A stretch of DNA of 64,000 nt from Tulasnella sp. 424. Taxonomy: Eukaryota; Basidiomycota; Agaricomycetes; Cantharellales; Tulasnellaceae. The notes below the pieces were generated by a model. The model was not told the DNA's origin. It did no database searches and saw nothing but the letters and a program-made list of their open reading frames with translations. Each line of letters opens with the position of its first letter. Within the stretch, counting starts at the first letter, position 1. A program made the position numbers and the translations under genes. Positions 55,218-64,000 of the stretch are shown in pieces. Where the stretch lies: assembly GCA_019633425.1 (NCBI GenBank), contig WSUB01000171.1, positions 1 to 64,000 of the forward strand, written 5' to 3'.

Positions 55218-57195
55218 TTAGAAACCCGTTCCAGAAAGGACCGTCTTGATATCACCGGCAAAGTAATGGTGGACTCCAGGAGACTACGGAGGAAACACCG
55301 CTAAGCCGTTTGAACGTCTTAATAGTTACAATAAGTAACTTACCACGTGGAGATTGTTGCACCAGACAAGGTTAGTGGCACTGCCATACTATATCGCGGA
55401 AACGAAAAAGCGTAAACAAATATCAGCCATAAATCTAAAAGGGCGTCGTACCGTGCTGTTGTCCTGGAAGCCGTACGCAGTGGGATTGTCGAGGATTTGG
55501 CCGAGTCTCGTGTTTGAATCGTATAGATAAGTGCTTGCCTAGTAATCCCCTTCAGTACTGGTGTACCTCCTAGGTAAGCAAACATAGAAATACTCACCCC
55601 GGACACGGTTGCCTTCCAGGAAGTAATTTTGGTGGCGAGCTTCGTGTTGAAACCGTCGAGGACAACCTTCTCGGCTGCTGTAGTCGAAGAACCTTGGGAG
55701 ACCATCTAATAATGCCGAATGGAGTTATTTTTGACCTCATCGTGTTAGGGAAATAAGATCTCATACGTAAGGAGAGCGGTCAACGCAAGGGACGTTGATG
55801 AACAGGAAGTTGCGGGCCCCGACATCGTAAACCTTCTGCACCAGCGCAAAGTAGGCATCCAACTGTGGTGGCTATATCAGTGGGCAGTTCTATCCCGAGG
55901 AAATACATAGGCTCACCAGAGTATCGGAGAACCTAAATACGGGATAAAACGGGATTAGCATGTCAGCCGACGAAGAAAAATATGTACAACGTACGCAGCG
56001 CGGTCGCCAGATTGGTACCAGCTGTTGCCTGTATTTCATAGAGTCGTACGTTAGGTATCCCACTCTCTGTATCAGGGTATATGTCTTACCAATGTCATTG
56101 ATACCGATGAAGAAGCTGAAAACAGAGTTGGAGCTAGTCCAAGGAGCATACGATGGCTTGGAGCCGACATTGTTAAGGAACTCGTTGACTTGGTCGGTCA
56201 TACTCAAAACAGTCGAGGTGTATGGAGCGACCAAGGTGGCATCGATGGTGGCCCCTCTGTGAGAGAATTTTCAAAATATCAGCATAAAGGAACAGCAGAG
56301 AAGCAACAAAGGTTTCTAACCCATAGGCAAAGTTGTAGCTGTAGATGTATGATTCATTGTATGAAACAATCATTTCGTCGATCCAGTTGGTATAAGATCC
56401 GCAAGCCGTGTAACCGCTGTGAGACTGCGGGATGAGTTTACACTGAGAGATATCGTTCATCTCCAATTGACTTACGGGTAAGCAGGGTTTCCGAAGACGT
56501 TCGAGTCGCTGGGCTTGGTACTTGTGATATCGAAGCCCTAGAAAGGGGTGCCACACAATGATGAGACTTTCCGAGATAGGTAACATAGCATGGACCTACA
56601 GTTTGAGTGTAAGAATCACCGAACGAGAACCAGTAGTGGGGTGACCCAGCGCTGGGTGTGGCGGATGTGCTCGAAGTCGTGGATGATTTTGTCGTGGAGC
56701 TACTAGTCTTGCTTGTAGTCGTAGAAGTGCTCGAAGTTTTTGTGGTGGTGGTCGTCGACGAACTTTTGGTGGTGGTCGCGGTGGTCGTGGTCTTGCTTGA
56801 GCTGGAGGTTGTGGCGGTCGTGGTGGAACTCGATGGAATGCATTGATAGTACCTAAAGATTGACCGTGGTCGCAGTTTAGTCGAAAGGGAAAGGGACATG
56901 GTTTTAGAAACTTCACCAATCATTTTGGTAGGTGCAAACACAGCCACCAGAACATGTCGTGCTTCCAGTCCAGTCTAGTGTTTCAAATGAATATATTGTT
57001 GATTGCTGCTGCGGGGTGAGAATGATGGACAAAAACGCTTACTTATACCTCCACCTAAGTTCGTAGAAAATCTCGGTCAGCCCGCCAGTAAGAGCCTCGC
57101 GATTAACTCTAATAGCCCATACATTGTTCATAGCAAGCCTGAGCGCTGCCTATAAGAGAGGCGGTCGCCGTAATGAGAGCAACGAGACGAATCAT
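55218..57195 (-). CDS. CE16 acetyl esterase with N-terminal CBM1 (array gene 5)
   Basis: Signal peptide MIRLVALITATASLIGSAQA. CBM1: CYEQC, micro-exon 57043-57054, WTGSTTCSGGCVCTYQNDW, YYQCIPSS. A Ser/Thr/Lys-rich linker follows, then the esterase: PHYWFSFGDSYTQT, NPAYPGYTACGSYTNWIDEM, YSYNFAYGGATIDATLVAPY, SVFSFFIGINDIG, SWYQSGDRAA, RNFLFINVPCVDRSPY, ILDNPTAYGFQD, YGSATNLVWCNNLHV and SPGVHHYFAGDIKTVLSGTG. Stop TAA at 55218-55220. Closest to gene 4 in exon layout and sequence. One change stands out: the block that reads NNYHV elsewhere reads NNLHV here, but the catalytic His segment SPGVHH is unchanged. Confidence 0.85.
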
Positions 57196-57285
57196 ACCGA
57201 AATAAGTCGAAGAGTACGTTGTAATCGCCGAAAAACGAGAGGTACGGGTAGAGGGCAATCGGGTCGATTCCGAATTTTGATGCCC

Positions 57286-57299
57286 TTTAAGTATCCAAT
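57286..57299 (-). promoter_or_regulatory. Core-promoter motif of CE16 gene 5
   Basis: The coding strand reads ATTGGATACTTAAAG, with CCAAT-like box and TATA-like sequence joined, about 95 bp before the ATG. Confidence 0.5.
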
Positions 57300-57386
57300 A
57301 GCTTTGAGCGCACCGTCAGTCGGGACTACATCCTTATGGACGAGAAAGAGTGAAGGAGAATAAAGTCGGCGACCGCGTAAGTGAGC

Positions 57387-57443
57387 GACTTGCAAATTCC
57401 GCAGATGCTCCGTTCAGCCGCTTCCCTGTCAACAACCTCCGCC
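57387..57443 (-). promoter_or_regulatory. Conserved upstream block of CE16 gene 5
   Basis: Matches 51171-51224 upstream of gene 3 (plus strand core GCTCCGTTCAGCCGCTTCCC, then GTCAACAACCTCCGCC). Confidence 0.4.
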
Positions 57444-59124
57444 TCCGGCCAAACTTCCAAATAATGGAGTTTAAAAGTGGTCAGGAACGAAGGTTGGTTT
57501 AGATAAGAGGACATACCCCGCTTTTTCTATCGCTGAGAAAGGTCTGAGCCAACCCCTGACTGTACCGACAGCTGGCCAACCTACACAGGCTCAAGCAATG
57601 GGCAAAGCCAAACATCTCTTCTCAAAAGTAGATGTATATCAAATGATCCCTATACGCTTTATGGCGCGGTAGTCGGAAATGATGCTGGATGTGGTAACTC
57701 CGAATATGATCCAGGTTTGGATCGGGGTAGCAGCCAAACCAACTCGGACTATGGAAAGATGTAGCATCGGGGTGATGGGAAGAATTGAAGCCTCAATGGC
57801 TACTCTCGCGAGAAGCTTCAAATTCGGCAGGAACTCAGACCTTGCCGTTTGGGCAATTTTTAGGAACAAGGCGACAGAACCCTTGCCGTAAAGAAGAATA
57901 CCTGCCGAAATCAGATCCGCAGCTCGTTTGACCAAATCTTGCGAAGCTAATAACGGCGACCCGCAACGCAACCGCCCCGAATTCGGCGAAACGGTGGCTG
58001 AAAATCCAAAAACAGGAAGTCGTCACATTACGTGGGCACAGCCATGTATGAGTTGCATACTATTTTTAGGTCGCTGGCCATCCACTAAGGTACCCTCGAA
58101 GCTCGAAGCTTCCCTCATTTAGAGCGCCCAATCTCGGTGCGTTGATCCGGGGAAACCCGGATTCCCGAGGTGCTGCCCTTGCCGGTACGTCGCCGTCTCA
58201 GGAAAGCCGCGCGAAATCCCACGCCACGCAGAGATAGGCTCTTTTTATTATTTATTGTTTCCTTTTTATTTTCCCCCTCAGGATCGCTGGACCTCCAACC
58301 AAGCCAGAAGCGACGTGTATATTGAAGCTAATGAATCGATTAATCGCCAAGCGAGCCGGGATATGTCGATACGGCGACCCCTTCGACGGCAGAAACCCTC
58401 CCAATCCCGGGAAATGACCCCTCAGAAACCCTCATACGTAGTTAAGCTCTGGGTCCCGAAGGACATCCGAAACGCCGTCGGGACTTCCCCACCGCCGTAT
58501 AATCTCACGCAACGCGACCCGCCACCACTGTCAGGAACTCGACCGACACGATGGGATGTGGAGACATTGGACGCTGTAGGAATTAATATACTTCAAAAGG
58601 TCAAACAGGATGTACGTCTTAAACGTATTAAGACTTCGGGGAATTTCAAAAAGAGAAAGCCGCTCCTCACGAATTAGAAATTGCTTGCCAAGGCGAGATA
58701 TGCACCAGAGTCGGATCACCTTTTACACTTGGAAAACTCCTCAGAGTATCGTAGAAACTACCAGGCGAGAGCTTTGTTCGCCGAAAGCGAAGAAATTGCG
58801 GTCAAGCCGACGCCGGATGGTGGTCTCCTGGAGCGAAGCCTGGTTGATTGTGTCGAGCGACGTGATCACGACCTTTCGCGGTACGAGAGGTGGTAATACC
58901 TCCAATGAGATCATAAAGCGCAGACGTCCCGTTGTAGCCGAAATAATGGTGCAACTTATCACAGTGAAATGGCTTTGGGTTTGAGTGAGAAGGCCGATTC
59001 TGCTGCGCGGATGCCTAGGTTTTGGCATTCTTCCTAATCATAGGATTCAGTATTCCGTAAAATTCCCCATCGTGAACAATATAATAAAATTCTGCGGTAA
59101 AAACGTCTGGGACTCTGAAAGAAA

Positions 59125-59526
59125 TCAACGGCTGGGTGTCGTGGTCCCGGTAGTGCTCGCGGTTGTTGTCGTACTGGGAGCGAGGCATTGGCTGTACCTA
59201 CATCCAAACCGTTGTCAGTTAAGTGCTGCTCTCCAAATGCAGCTATGTCATGAGATCAAAGAGCGAACCAAGGATTGATATATGTACAAACGGTGTCTAC
59301 GGGGCAGGCGGCGCTGCCAGTCCAGCCTAAGCCAAGAGGTCGGATCAGCGATTGCAGCGGAGAAAGACCATGACACAGCCAAACCTATTCCTCCACCTGT
59401 AAAATCAATAAATAATGTTAGTTATGAATCAACGAAGCTCAGCATTAACTTACATTGCTCCCAGCGAGCACGAACGCCAACTAGAAGGCACGTGGATGCA
59501 GCAAGATAGGTGAGGAAACGAGCCAT
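59125..59526 (-). CDS. Stand-alone secreted CBM1 protein (71 aa), shortened CE16 paralogue
   Basis: Exons (minus) 59526-59454, 59396-59385, 59326-59269, 59197-59125; all introns GT-AG and all junctions in frame, total 216 nt. It encodes a signal peptide (MARFLTYLAASTCLLVGVRA), a complete CBM1 (RWEQCGGIGWTGSAAC, then CTYINPWYSQCL) with four Cys and the aromatic face residues, and a short Thr/Ser tail (APSTTTTASTTGTTTPSR) ending in TGA. Exon phases and the 12-nt micro-exon match the array esterases, so it derives from one of them. The esterase domain is absent downstream. It could be a genuine cellulose-binding small secreted protein or a 3'-truncated pseudogene; the clean splice sites favour the former modestly. 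Confidence 0.6.
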
Positions 59527-60250
59527 AGTGTGATGAGCAGAAGTGTCGATTGCGCTTGATGGGTCAAGTGGCTTTCATGAGGCTTAAATACCTGACAGAG
59601 TTCCAAGCCGGACGCACGCATCGGCATGTTATGCGACCGCCGGTCCAAGTCACCCGCCGGCTGTTCCGTAATACTCAGACAAGGAAATTGCTGCTGAGGA
59701 CTTGATTTACATCGAGAAGCACAGAGGGTGCCTTGATTACCGTTCTCTTGGCACCGAAAACATGTGAACCTACCCGTGACTCTTCCGATGGCCGCCCGGA
59801 ACGGGAAGAAGTTAACTGATCATGAGAGTGGTACTCGATCGCTAAATGCTCTCTACACAGATAAGATACGCGGCCTAACATGATAGACGTAAAGGGGTTT
59901 CGATTTCTCGAGCCTCTTGGCCGATTGGATCTTTGCATAGAGGCCCAACGTTTCACCGATAACTCTGCATGGCTCATGGTAGTCACTGAAGAATTTACCA
60001 GGAAGAAGAGATCTATGTTGGGCTGGATCCTACCAGGCATCATGTCGGACGAACGGTTGCCTCATGACAGGTGGCGTCATCCACAAAACTTTCAAGCGTC
60101 TTGATTGAGAGAGCAGAGGAAAGTTCGAAAGTGTGAGGCGGCTCAATTCACGTGATGTAGGGGCCAACAAGCTCCACGCATAGATTCGGACTCGCAGATC
60201 CCGAAACCGAAAATTCCCGGTAGCACACCAACAACGTAATATTAAAACAT
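59527..60250. other. Intergenic between CBM1-only gene and MYND gene
   Basis: A TTTAAG-type TATA-like sequence (59582-59593, coding strand GGTATTTAAGCC) lies about 60 bp before the CBM1-only ATG. The rest is 3' flank of the MYND gene; no gene seen. Confidence 0.5.
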
Positions 60251-61734
60251 TTACCACGGCACGTTCTGGTTTGGAACCTTGTCAAGAGCCAAACTCAACT
60301 CGAAATCACCGGTTCTCTTTGCCCATAGGTAGATTTTCATCCCCATGAATCCTTTCTCTCTCACCAATTCCGCGATTTGCTCAAACAGCGTCGGGTTGTC
60401 GTCCCTATTGAAGTACGTCTCGAGGGCCCTCGTTCGGTCGTACACCATCATATGGGGTGAGCCGTTATACTGGGCTTTGATCAGGAACGGGTTGTCTCCG
60501 TGTTCATTTGGAGGAACCTCCTCTTCACCTTTCTTCGGCTTCGTTCCGGTTGTCGTATTTATTCTTGCACTAGACAAGCTTTGACTGGAGACAAACGCTC
60601 CATCCTCGATCCCGAACAAAGAAGTGCTGCCGAACGGCATAGCCGACCACGTCGCCTTGGACAATTTATTGCACGTTTTCTTGTGTATCGCCCAGTCCCC
60701 CTTTTGACATTCTGTTCCAAAAAGCGTGATGAGTCAAGGACCGCCGGATTTGTGAAGCGTAAAAGACGCACCTGGGCTGCAGTAATGTGTCGCTACAGGG
60801 AGCATTAATGATGAGCTATCGACGCTACGGGAACCTCACCCCCACCACTTACATTGACATTGAGCACAGCGCGTTTTGCTTTGTTTCCCACATACGGCAC
60901 AGGAGAGGTCCCGTGTTAATCGAGCGATGTCGGCCTTCTCGATGGGACCTACGGGCAGGATGAATGACGCTTTAAGGTGTGCCGTCTTGTATCCAGAGTC
61001 CGTTGGTACTCGACCAGAGTTGAGTGAGAGAAGCCGGTGGAGGAGCATGAGGGACCGCGTGGAGCATTGGAGACCCGTAAGCCGGCCCGTAGACGCATAA
61101 TTCCAGAACGCGTATTCCCCTTGGGGTGACTTCCCATCTAGCCGAAACTGTACCACGAGGAGGGGTGTCCTGTCATCCAGCTTCCGAACCTCAGCCACCT
61201 GTTTATATCGGAACATGAGATCAAAAGGCTCAGAATCAGATATATATATAGCGATGAACTCATTACCTTGATAAACATAGCATGACTCGGCTCCGCGTCT
61301 TCAACCATCACTTCCTTGGACCCACCATCGACCTCCTCGCCCAGAATAGGAATCAGGGACCGTAAGGTGTGAAATGGATCCAGATTCGGTGGAGGCCCAA
61401 TTTTGCCCGTAGTCCGCTCCCGTTCTTCCCTCTCGATATCCTCCATTCCTAAACTCTCTTTGAGAGTTTGTCGACGCAAGGCTGACTTGAGGTTCTTCTC
61501 CGTCCAGGTCGGGAGATTCACAAGGCCGATCGTTCCCGTTTTGACCACATCTCCTGTCCCCGTGGTCGCAAAATCAGGGTTATCGGGGAAGACCTGCGTG
61601 AGGTATTGTGCGGCGTCCAGAGCCCGATCTAACCGCTTTGAAAGCAATGAATCCGACATTTTGGTGGTGGTGGGAAGCTCAACCCCCATTGACGATAGCA
61701 ATGAAAGGATATCTTCTCTGCTTGGGTCCAGCAT
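60251..61734 (-). CDS. MYND zinc-finger protein
   Basis: Exons (minus) 61734-61267, 61198-60853, 60792-60772, 60711-60251 give 431 residues, all in frame. The MYND finger is near residues 255-295: CAVCGKQSKTRCAQC, then HYCSPECQKGDWAIHKKTC, giving the C-C-C-C-C-C-H-C ligand set. The 21-nt third exon supplies HYCSP; without it the reading frame meets TAA at the junction, so the micro-exon is required. The flanking regions (MLDPSREDILSLLSSMGVEL; QIAELVREKGFMGMKIYLWA) are alpha-helical and unrecognised. MYND fingers bind proline-rich peptide motifs; no SET domain is present, so methyltransferase activity is not suggested. The start is the first ATG of the open frame; an upstream exon is possible. 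Confidence 0.82.
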
Positions 61735-62901
61735 CTGGAGGTATAATGCAATGGAGTGAGTAGTAGCTGATCGAGGCCGGGGGCGTGGTGGGATTCCTGG
61801 CCACAGCGTAGCTTGGACCAGGTCTCCACATCAAAAATGAAAAATGCTATCTCGCGATGGCTTTATTTGTTCGCTCCCCTGTTCCTTTTCGACGTTTGTT
61901 TCGACGTCCCTAAGTTCGCCGTTCGTTCCTTGCGAACTGTCTTTTCTCTGTATGCTGTGCTACCCACTGTTTCTTCGTTTTGTGAATAAAGCGCTTTTCC
62001 TTTGCTTCCTATTGTGTGTTTAGGGTGGTTACAACTGCTCCTCGCTTCCTTTCTTCCTTTCCCTCAGTCAGATATTGCTCTCGTGTTATTTTCTCGTTTC
62101 CTCCGTACTACCAAACAAATCCGCAACTTTCCGCTCTGATCGCTGGTTAGTGCTCTCACGTTTTGACGTTACTTTCGCCATTCAGTTCGTGCCTGAACGT
62201 CGTCGATGCCGTCGTCTGGTTTCTCGCGCGACGACTACACGGTCTCAATCGCAATCGTTCCTACCTCCCCCCTCATTTTCGTCCCTCTCTCGTCAAACCT
62301 ATGCTTCCTCTACCTCCCTCCGCCATACTAGGGCTCGGAAGCCGGCTAATTGCGAGCGATTAAGTTGCCTTCACCGACCTCGTTTACCGCCATGTTCCCT
62401 GCCCTTCAACCACGCTCCGCTTGAGCGCTTGTCCTCTCTACGGTCCCTTCTACATGTCCCCTTTTCCTTCTCTTTGTTTTGCTTCGTCATATTCCGTTCC
62501 CTACTGCCTCATGCCCTTTCATCGTCCTCTTCTCGTTTTGCCTTTACATTTAGCTTTCCCCCCTCGCCTAACTACTGCTCGCCGTCCCTACTGTCGGTCC
62601 TCGCTCCCCTCTAAAAGTATGAATATCGCTTCTCCACGCTCGTATCCTCTCCTCCAACCCATTCTTCTCTACTTCTCTACCTATTTCTCGCTCCCTTTCT
62701 ATGCTCCTCAATTTCTCTTTGATTAGCTTCCTTTCGCCTCAACAGGTACGCTTCTTTCTTTCCTCTGCTCCCAATGGTTTTACGTTCTTACTTCTTCCTT
62801 TTTAGGCTTCACTCTTATGCATCCTCCTCACGATCCTCCCCATCATCTTTTCTCTTTACCGCCGGCGCGCTCGCACCATCCCTTTTCGTCCCACAGCTTC
62901 C
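61735..62901 (+). other. Long pyrimidine-rich tract upstream of the F-box gene
   Basis: About 62030-62900 is strongly C/T-rich on the plus strand for nearly 900 bp, far longer than the usual fungal pyrimidine tract before a transcription start. It may be promoter, 5' UTR and one or more introns of the downstream gene. Acceptor-like YYYCAG sites include 62883-62890. Apparent ORFs here are by-products of the base bias. Confidence 0.5.
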
Positions 62902-63870
62902 TTGCCCGTTGAATGCTGGGACTACATCTTCAACAACTGCACCCTTCAAGATGTCGTCTCATTTGCGCGGACCTCCTCTGCCTCTCTCCAATACTCTCGC
63001 TCTTACCTCGACCGCCGGGTTCGTGAAGCTTTGAACCCTTGGTTCCCGGACACCCTCGCCTTCCGTCGCCAGCTCAAGGAGCATAACGCCATCGTGTCTG
63101 GCTCCTTTGTTCTGGCGTTGGTGTCCGCTCCATCCTGGACCCCTAGAGATCTTGACGTATATGTCGGCTCTGCGGGTGGGTTTGATGCTTTAAGCCTCTA
63201 CTTCGAGAACGACGGTTTCGAAGACGTCACCCCTCCACCCCCCCTGGCTGGCCTACTTCCCCAACCAGCATACCCTGGTGCCGTTGTCGTGGTCCCCCAC
63301 ATACCTCCGGAAGCGCAGATCCACACCTACCGCCGCTTTTCCAAGGTCAACGATCAAGGCACCGAGGTTTTCGTCGACCTCATCCGAACACGATCCACCC
63401 TTCCCGGAAACCTCGTTCTACAGTTCCCAGCGTCTTGCGCGATGAACTGGCTCACTGCCAATGAGATCGTCATGACCTACCCTACGTTGACTTTGAGCAA
63501 CGTCGCTCTCTTGCACCCTCACTGCCGTAAGCCTCCCACCGGTGCGCTCAAGATGCGGGAGGACATCTGGCTTGGCAAATACACCGCTCGAGGCTTCAGT
63601 CTCGCGCAGAACTCAGGCCACGTTCTCCCATATACTTGTGGAGAATCTTGTCCCCTTCTTGAGCGAAACACTCGCGATGCGTCCTGCCTTCGTATCACCT
63701 ATGGAGATGAGCAGTGGACGGGGGATCGTCAACAAGACCCAACACTCTCGTGGCCTCCCCCTTGGTACCGCCCTGCGAAGCCCGTTTGCCTTCATCCTCG
63801 ATGTCCGCGTCGAGAGTTCGTCCTGTCTCGCATTTTGCCCCGCGCTTTTGCGGCTTGGTTTTCCAAATAA
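62902..63870 (+). CDS. F-box protein with nucleotidyltransferase-like motif (5' exon unresolved)
   Basis: The open frame begins LPVECWDYIFNNC, then TLQDVVSFARTS, an F-box signature that would bind Skp1 in an SCF ubiquitin ligase. About 50 residues later is VSGSFVLALVSAPSW followed by PRDLDVYV, reminiscent of the GS...DxD motif of nucleotidyltransferase folds and common in agaricomycete F-box proteins of unknown role. The C-terminus has scattered Cys/His (CGESCPLLERN, CLHPRCP) and ends at TAA 63868-63870. The first ATG must lie in an upstream exon: the F-box starts just after an acceptor-like CCCACAG (62890s), and no in-frame ATG precedes it. Catalytic activity is not claimed. Confidence 0.65.
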   Translation: MPVECWDYIFNNCTLQDVVSFARTSSASLQYSRSYLDRRVREALNPWFPDTLAFRRQLKEHNAIVSGSFVLALVSAPSWTPRDLDVYVGSAGGFDALSLYFENDGFEDVTPPPPLAGLLPQPAYPGAVVVVPHIPPEAQIHTYRRFSKVNDQGTEVFVDLIRTRSTLPGNLVLQFPASCAMNWLTANEIVMTYPTLTLSNVALLHPHCRKPPTGALKMREDIWLGKYTARGFSLAQNSGHVLPYTCGESCPLLERNTRDASCLRITYGDEQWTGDRQQDPTLSWPPPWYRPAKPVCLHPRCPRREFVLSRILPRAFAAWFSK

Positions 63871-64000
63871 ATTCCTTTTGACTGTTCCCTATGTCCTTGA
63901 TTCCAACCTGTTTCCCGTTTCTTTGGCTTCTTTTCGTTGCGAGGTTCCGCTTACATTTAGCTTCTGAATGCAATGTCGAACGTACTCCCTAACGACTACT
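63871..64000. other. 3' flank of the F-box gene
   Basis: T-rich sequence, no gene visible to the window edge. Confidence 0.5.

Larger units (their letters stand above)
57196..59124. other. Upstream region of CE16 gene 5 and 3' flank of the CBM1-only gene
   Basis: Contains the core-promoter motif (57286-57299) and the conserved block (57387-57443) of gene 5. A 140-codon plus-strand frame (58255-58677) is unrecognised, basic and Pro-rich, with no splice or promoter support. No esterase domain exons for the CBM1-only copy were found here. Confidence 0.5.

Noticed and set aside
58255..58677. 140-codon plus-strand frame (MFPFYFPPQDRWTSN start)
   Set aside because: No recognisable domain, intron or promoter, and composition is typical of chance ORFs. 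It was only mentioned within the intergenic entry.

Overview
This is a eukaryotic, filamentous-fungal window, most likely from a basidiomycete of the Agaricomycetes. Introns are short (43-93 bp) and GT-AG, with one GC-AG. The gene families fit that group: CE16 acetyl esterases fused to a fungal cellulose-binding module (CBM1), a secreted glycoprotein resembling the basidiomycete MAG family, HGD-type TKL protein kinases, a Tad-like LINE with RNase H, and a Tnp2-type (CACTA/EnSpm) transposase. No species can be named from the sequence alone. I saw no tRNA, rRNA or CRISPR array.

Layout. (1) 1-8014: low-complexity sequence, then an essentially full-length LINE (about 123-8002). It is flanked by a 12-bp target-site duplication and inactivated by three in-frame stops and two frameshifts. 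(2) 8015-13944: an unrecognised small spliced gene, then a decayed Tnp2-type transposase gene whose element probably ends at 13944. (3) 13945-37420: a mosaic segmental duplication. Its unit carries a truncated alternative NADH dehydrogenase gene (minus strand), a TKL kinase fused to tetratricopeptide (TPR) repeats (plus strand), and a fragment of an M43 pappalysin-like metallopeptidase (plus strand). The kinase-TPR gene occurs three times: A broken, B nearly intact, C intact and predicted at 1038 residues. A broken Ser/Thr/Gln-rich gene lies between B and C. (4) 38490-43532: ordinary housekeeping or surface genes, namely a MAG-like glycoprotein, protoporphyrinogen oxidase (HEM14) and, divergent from it, ATP10. 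(5) 43718-59526: a minus-strand tandem array of five apparently complete CE16 esterase genes, one decayed relic, and a shortened last copy that keeps only signal peptide, CBM1 and linker. (6) 60251-63870: a MYND zinc-finger protein (minus) and an F-box protein with a nucleotidyltransferase-like motif (plus).

How the parts relate. HEM14 and ATP10 are mitochondrial functions sharing a 155-bp divergent promoter. The CE16 array looks like a wood- or plant-polymer deacetylation cluster expanded by tandem duplication; its CBM1 copies share a 12-nt micro-exon and a common core-promoter motif. The kinase-TPR cluster has the hallmarks of rapidly evolving fungal recognition proteins: near-identical 40-residue repeats, repeat-number differences between copies, local perfect identity between copies suggesting conversion, and degenerated neighbours. 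This cluster and the stand-alone CBM1 protein are the most interesting parts of the window.

All exon boundaries were assigned by eye from splice signals, reading-frame continuity and comparison among paralogous copies within the window. No database search was possible.
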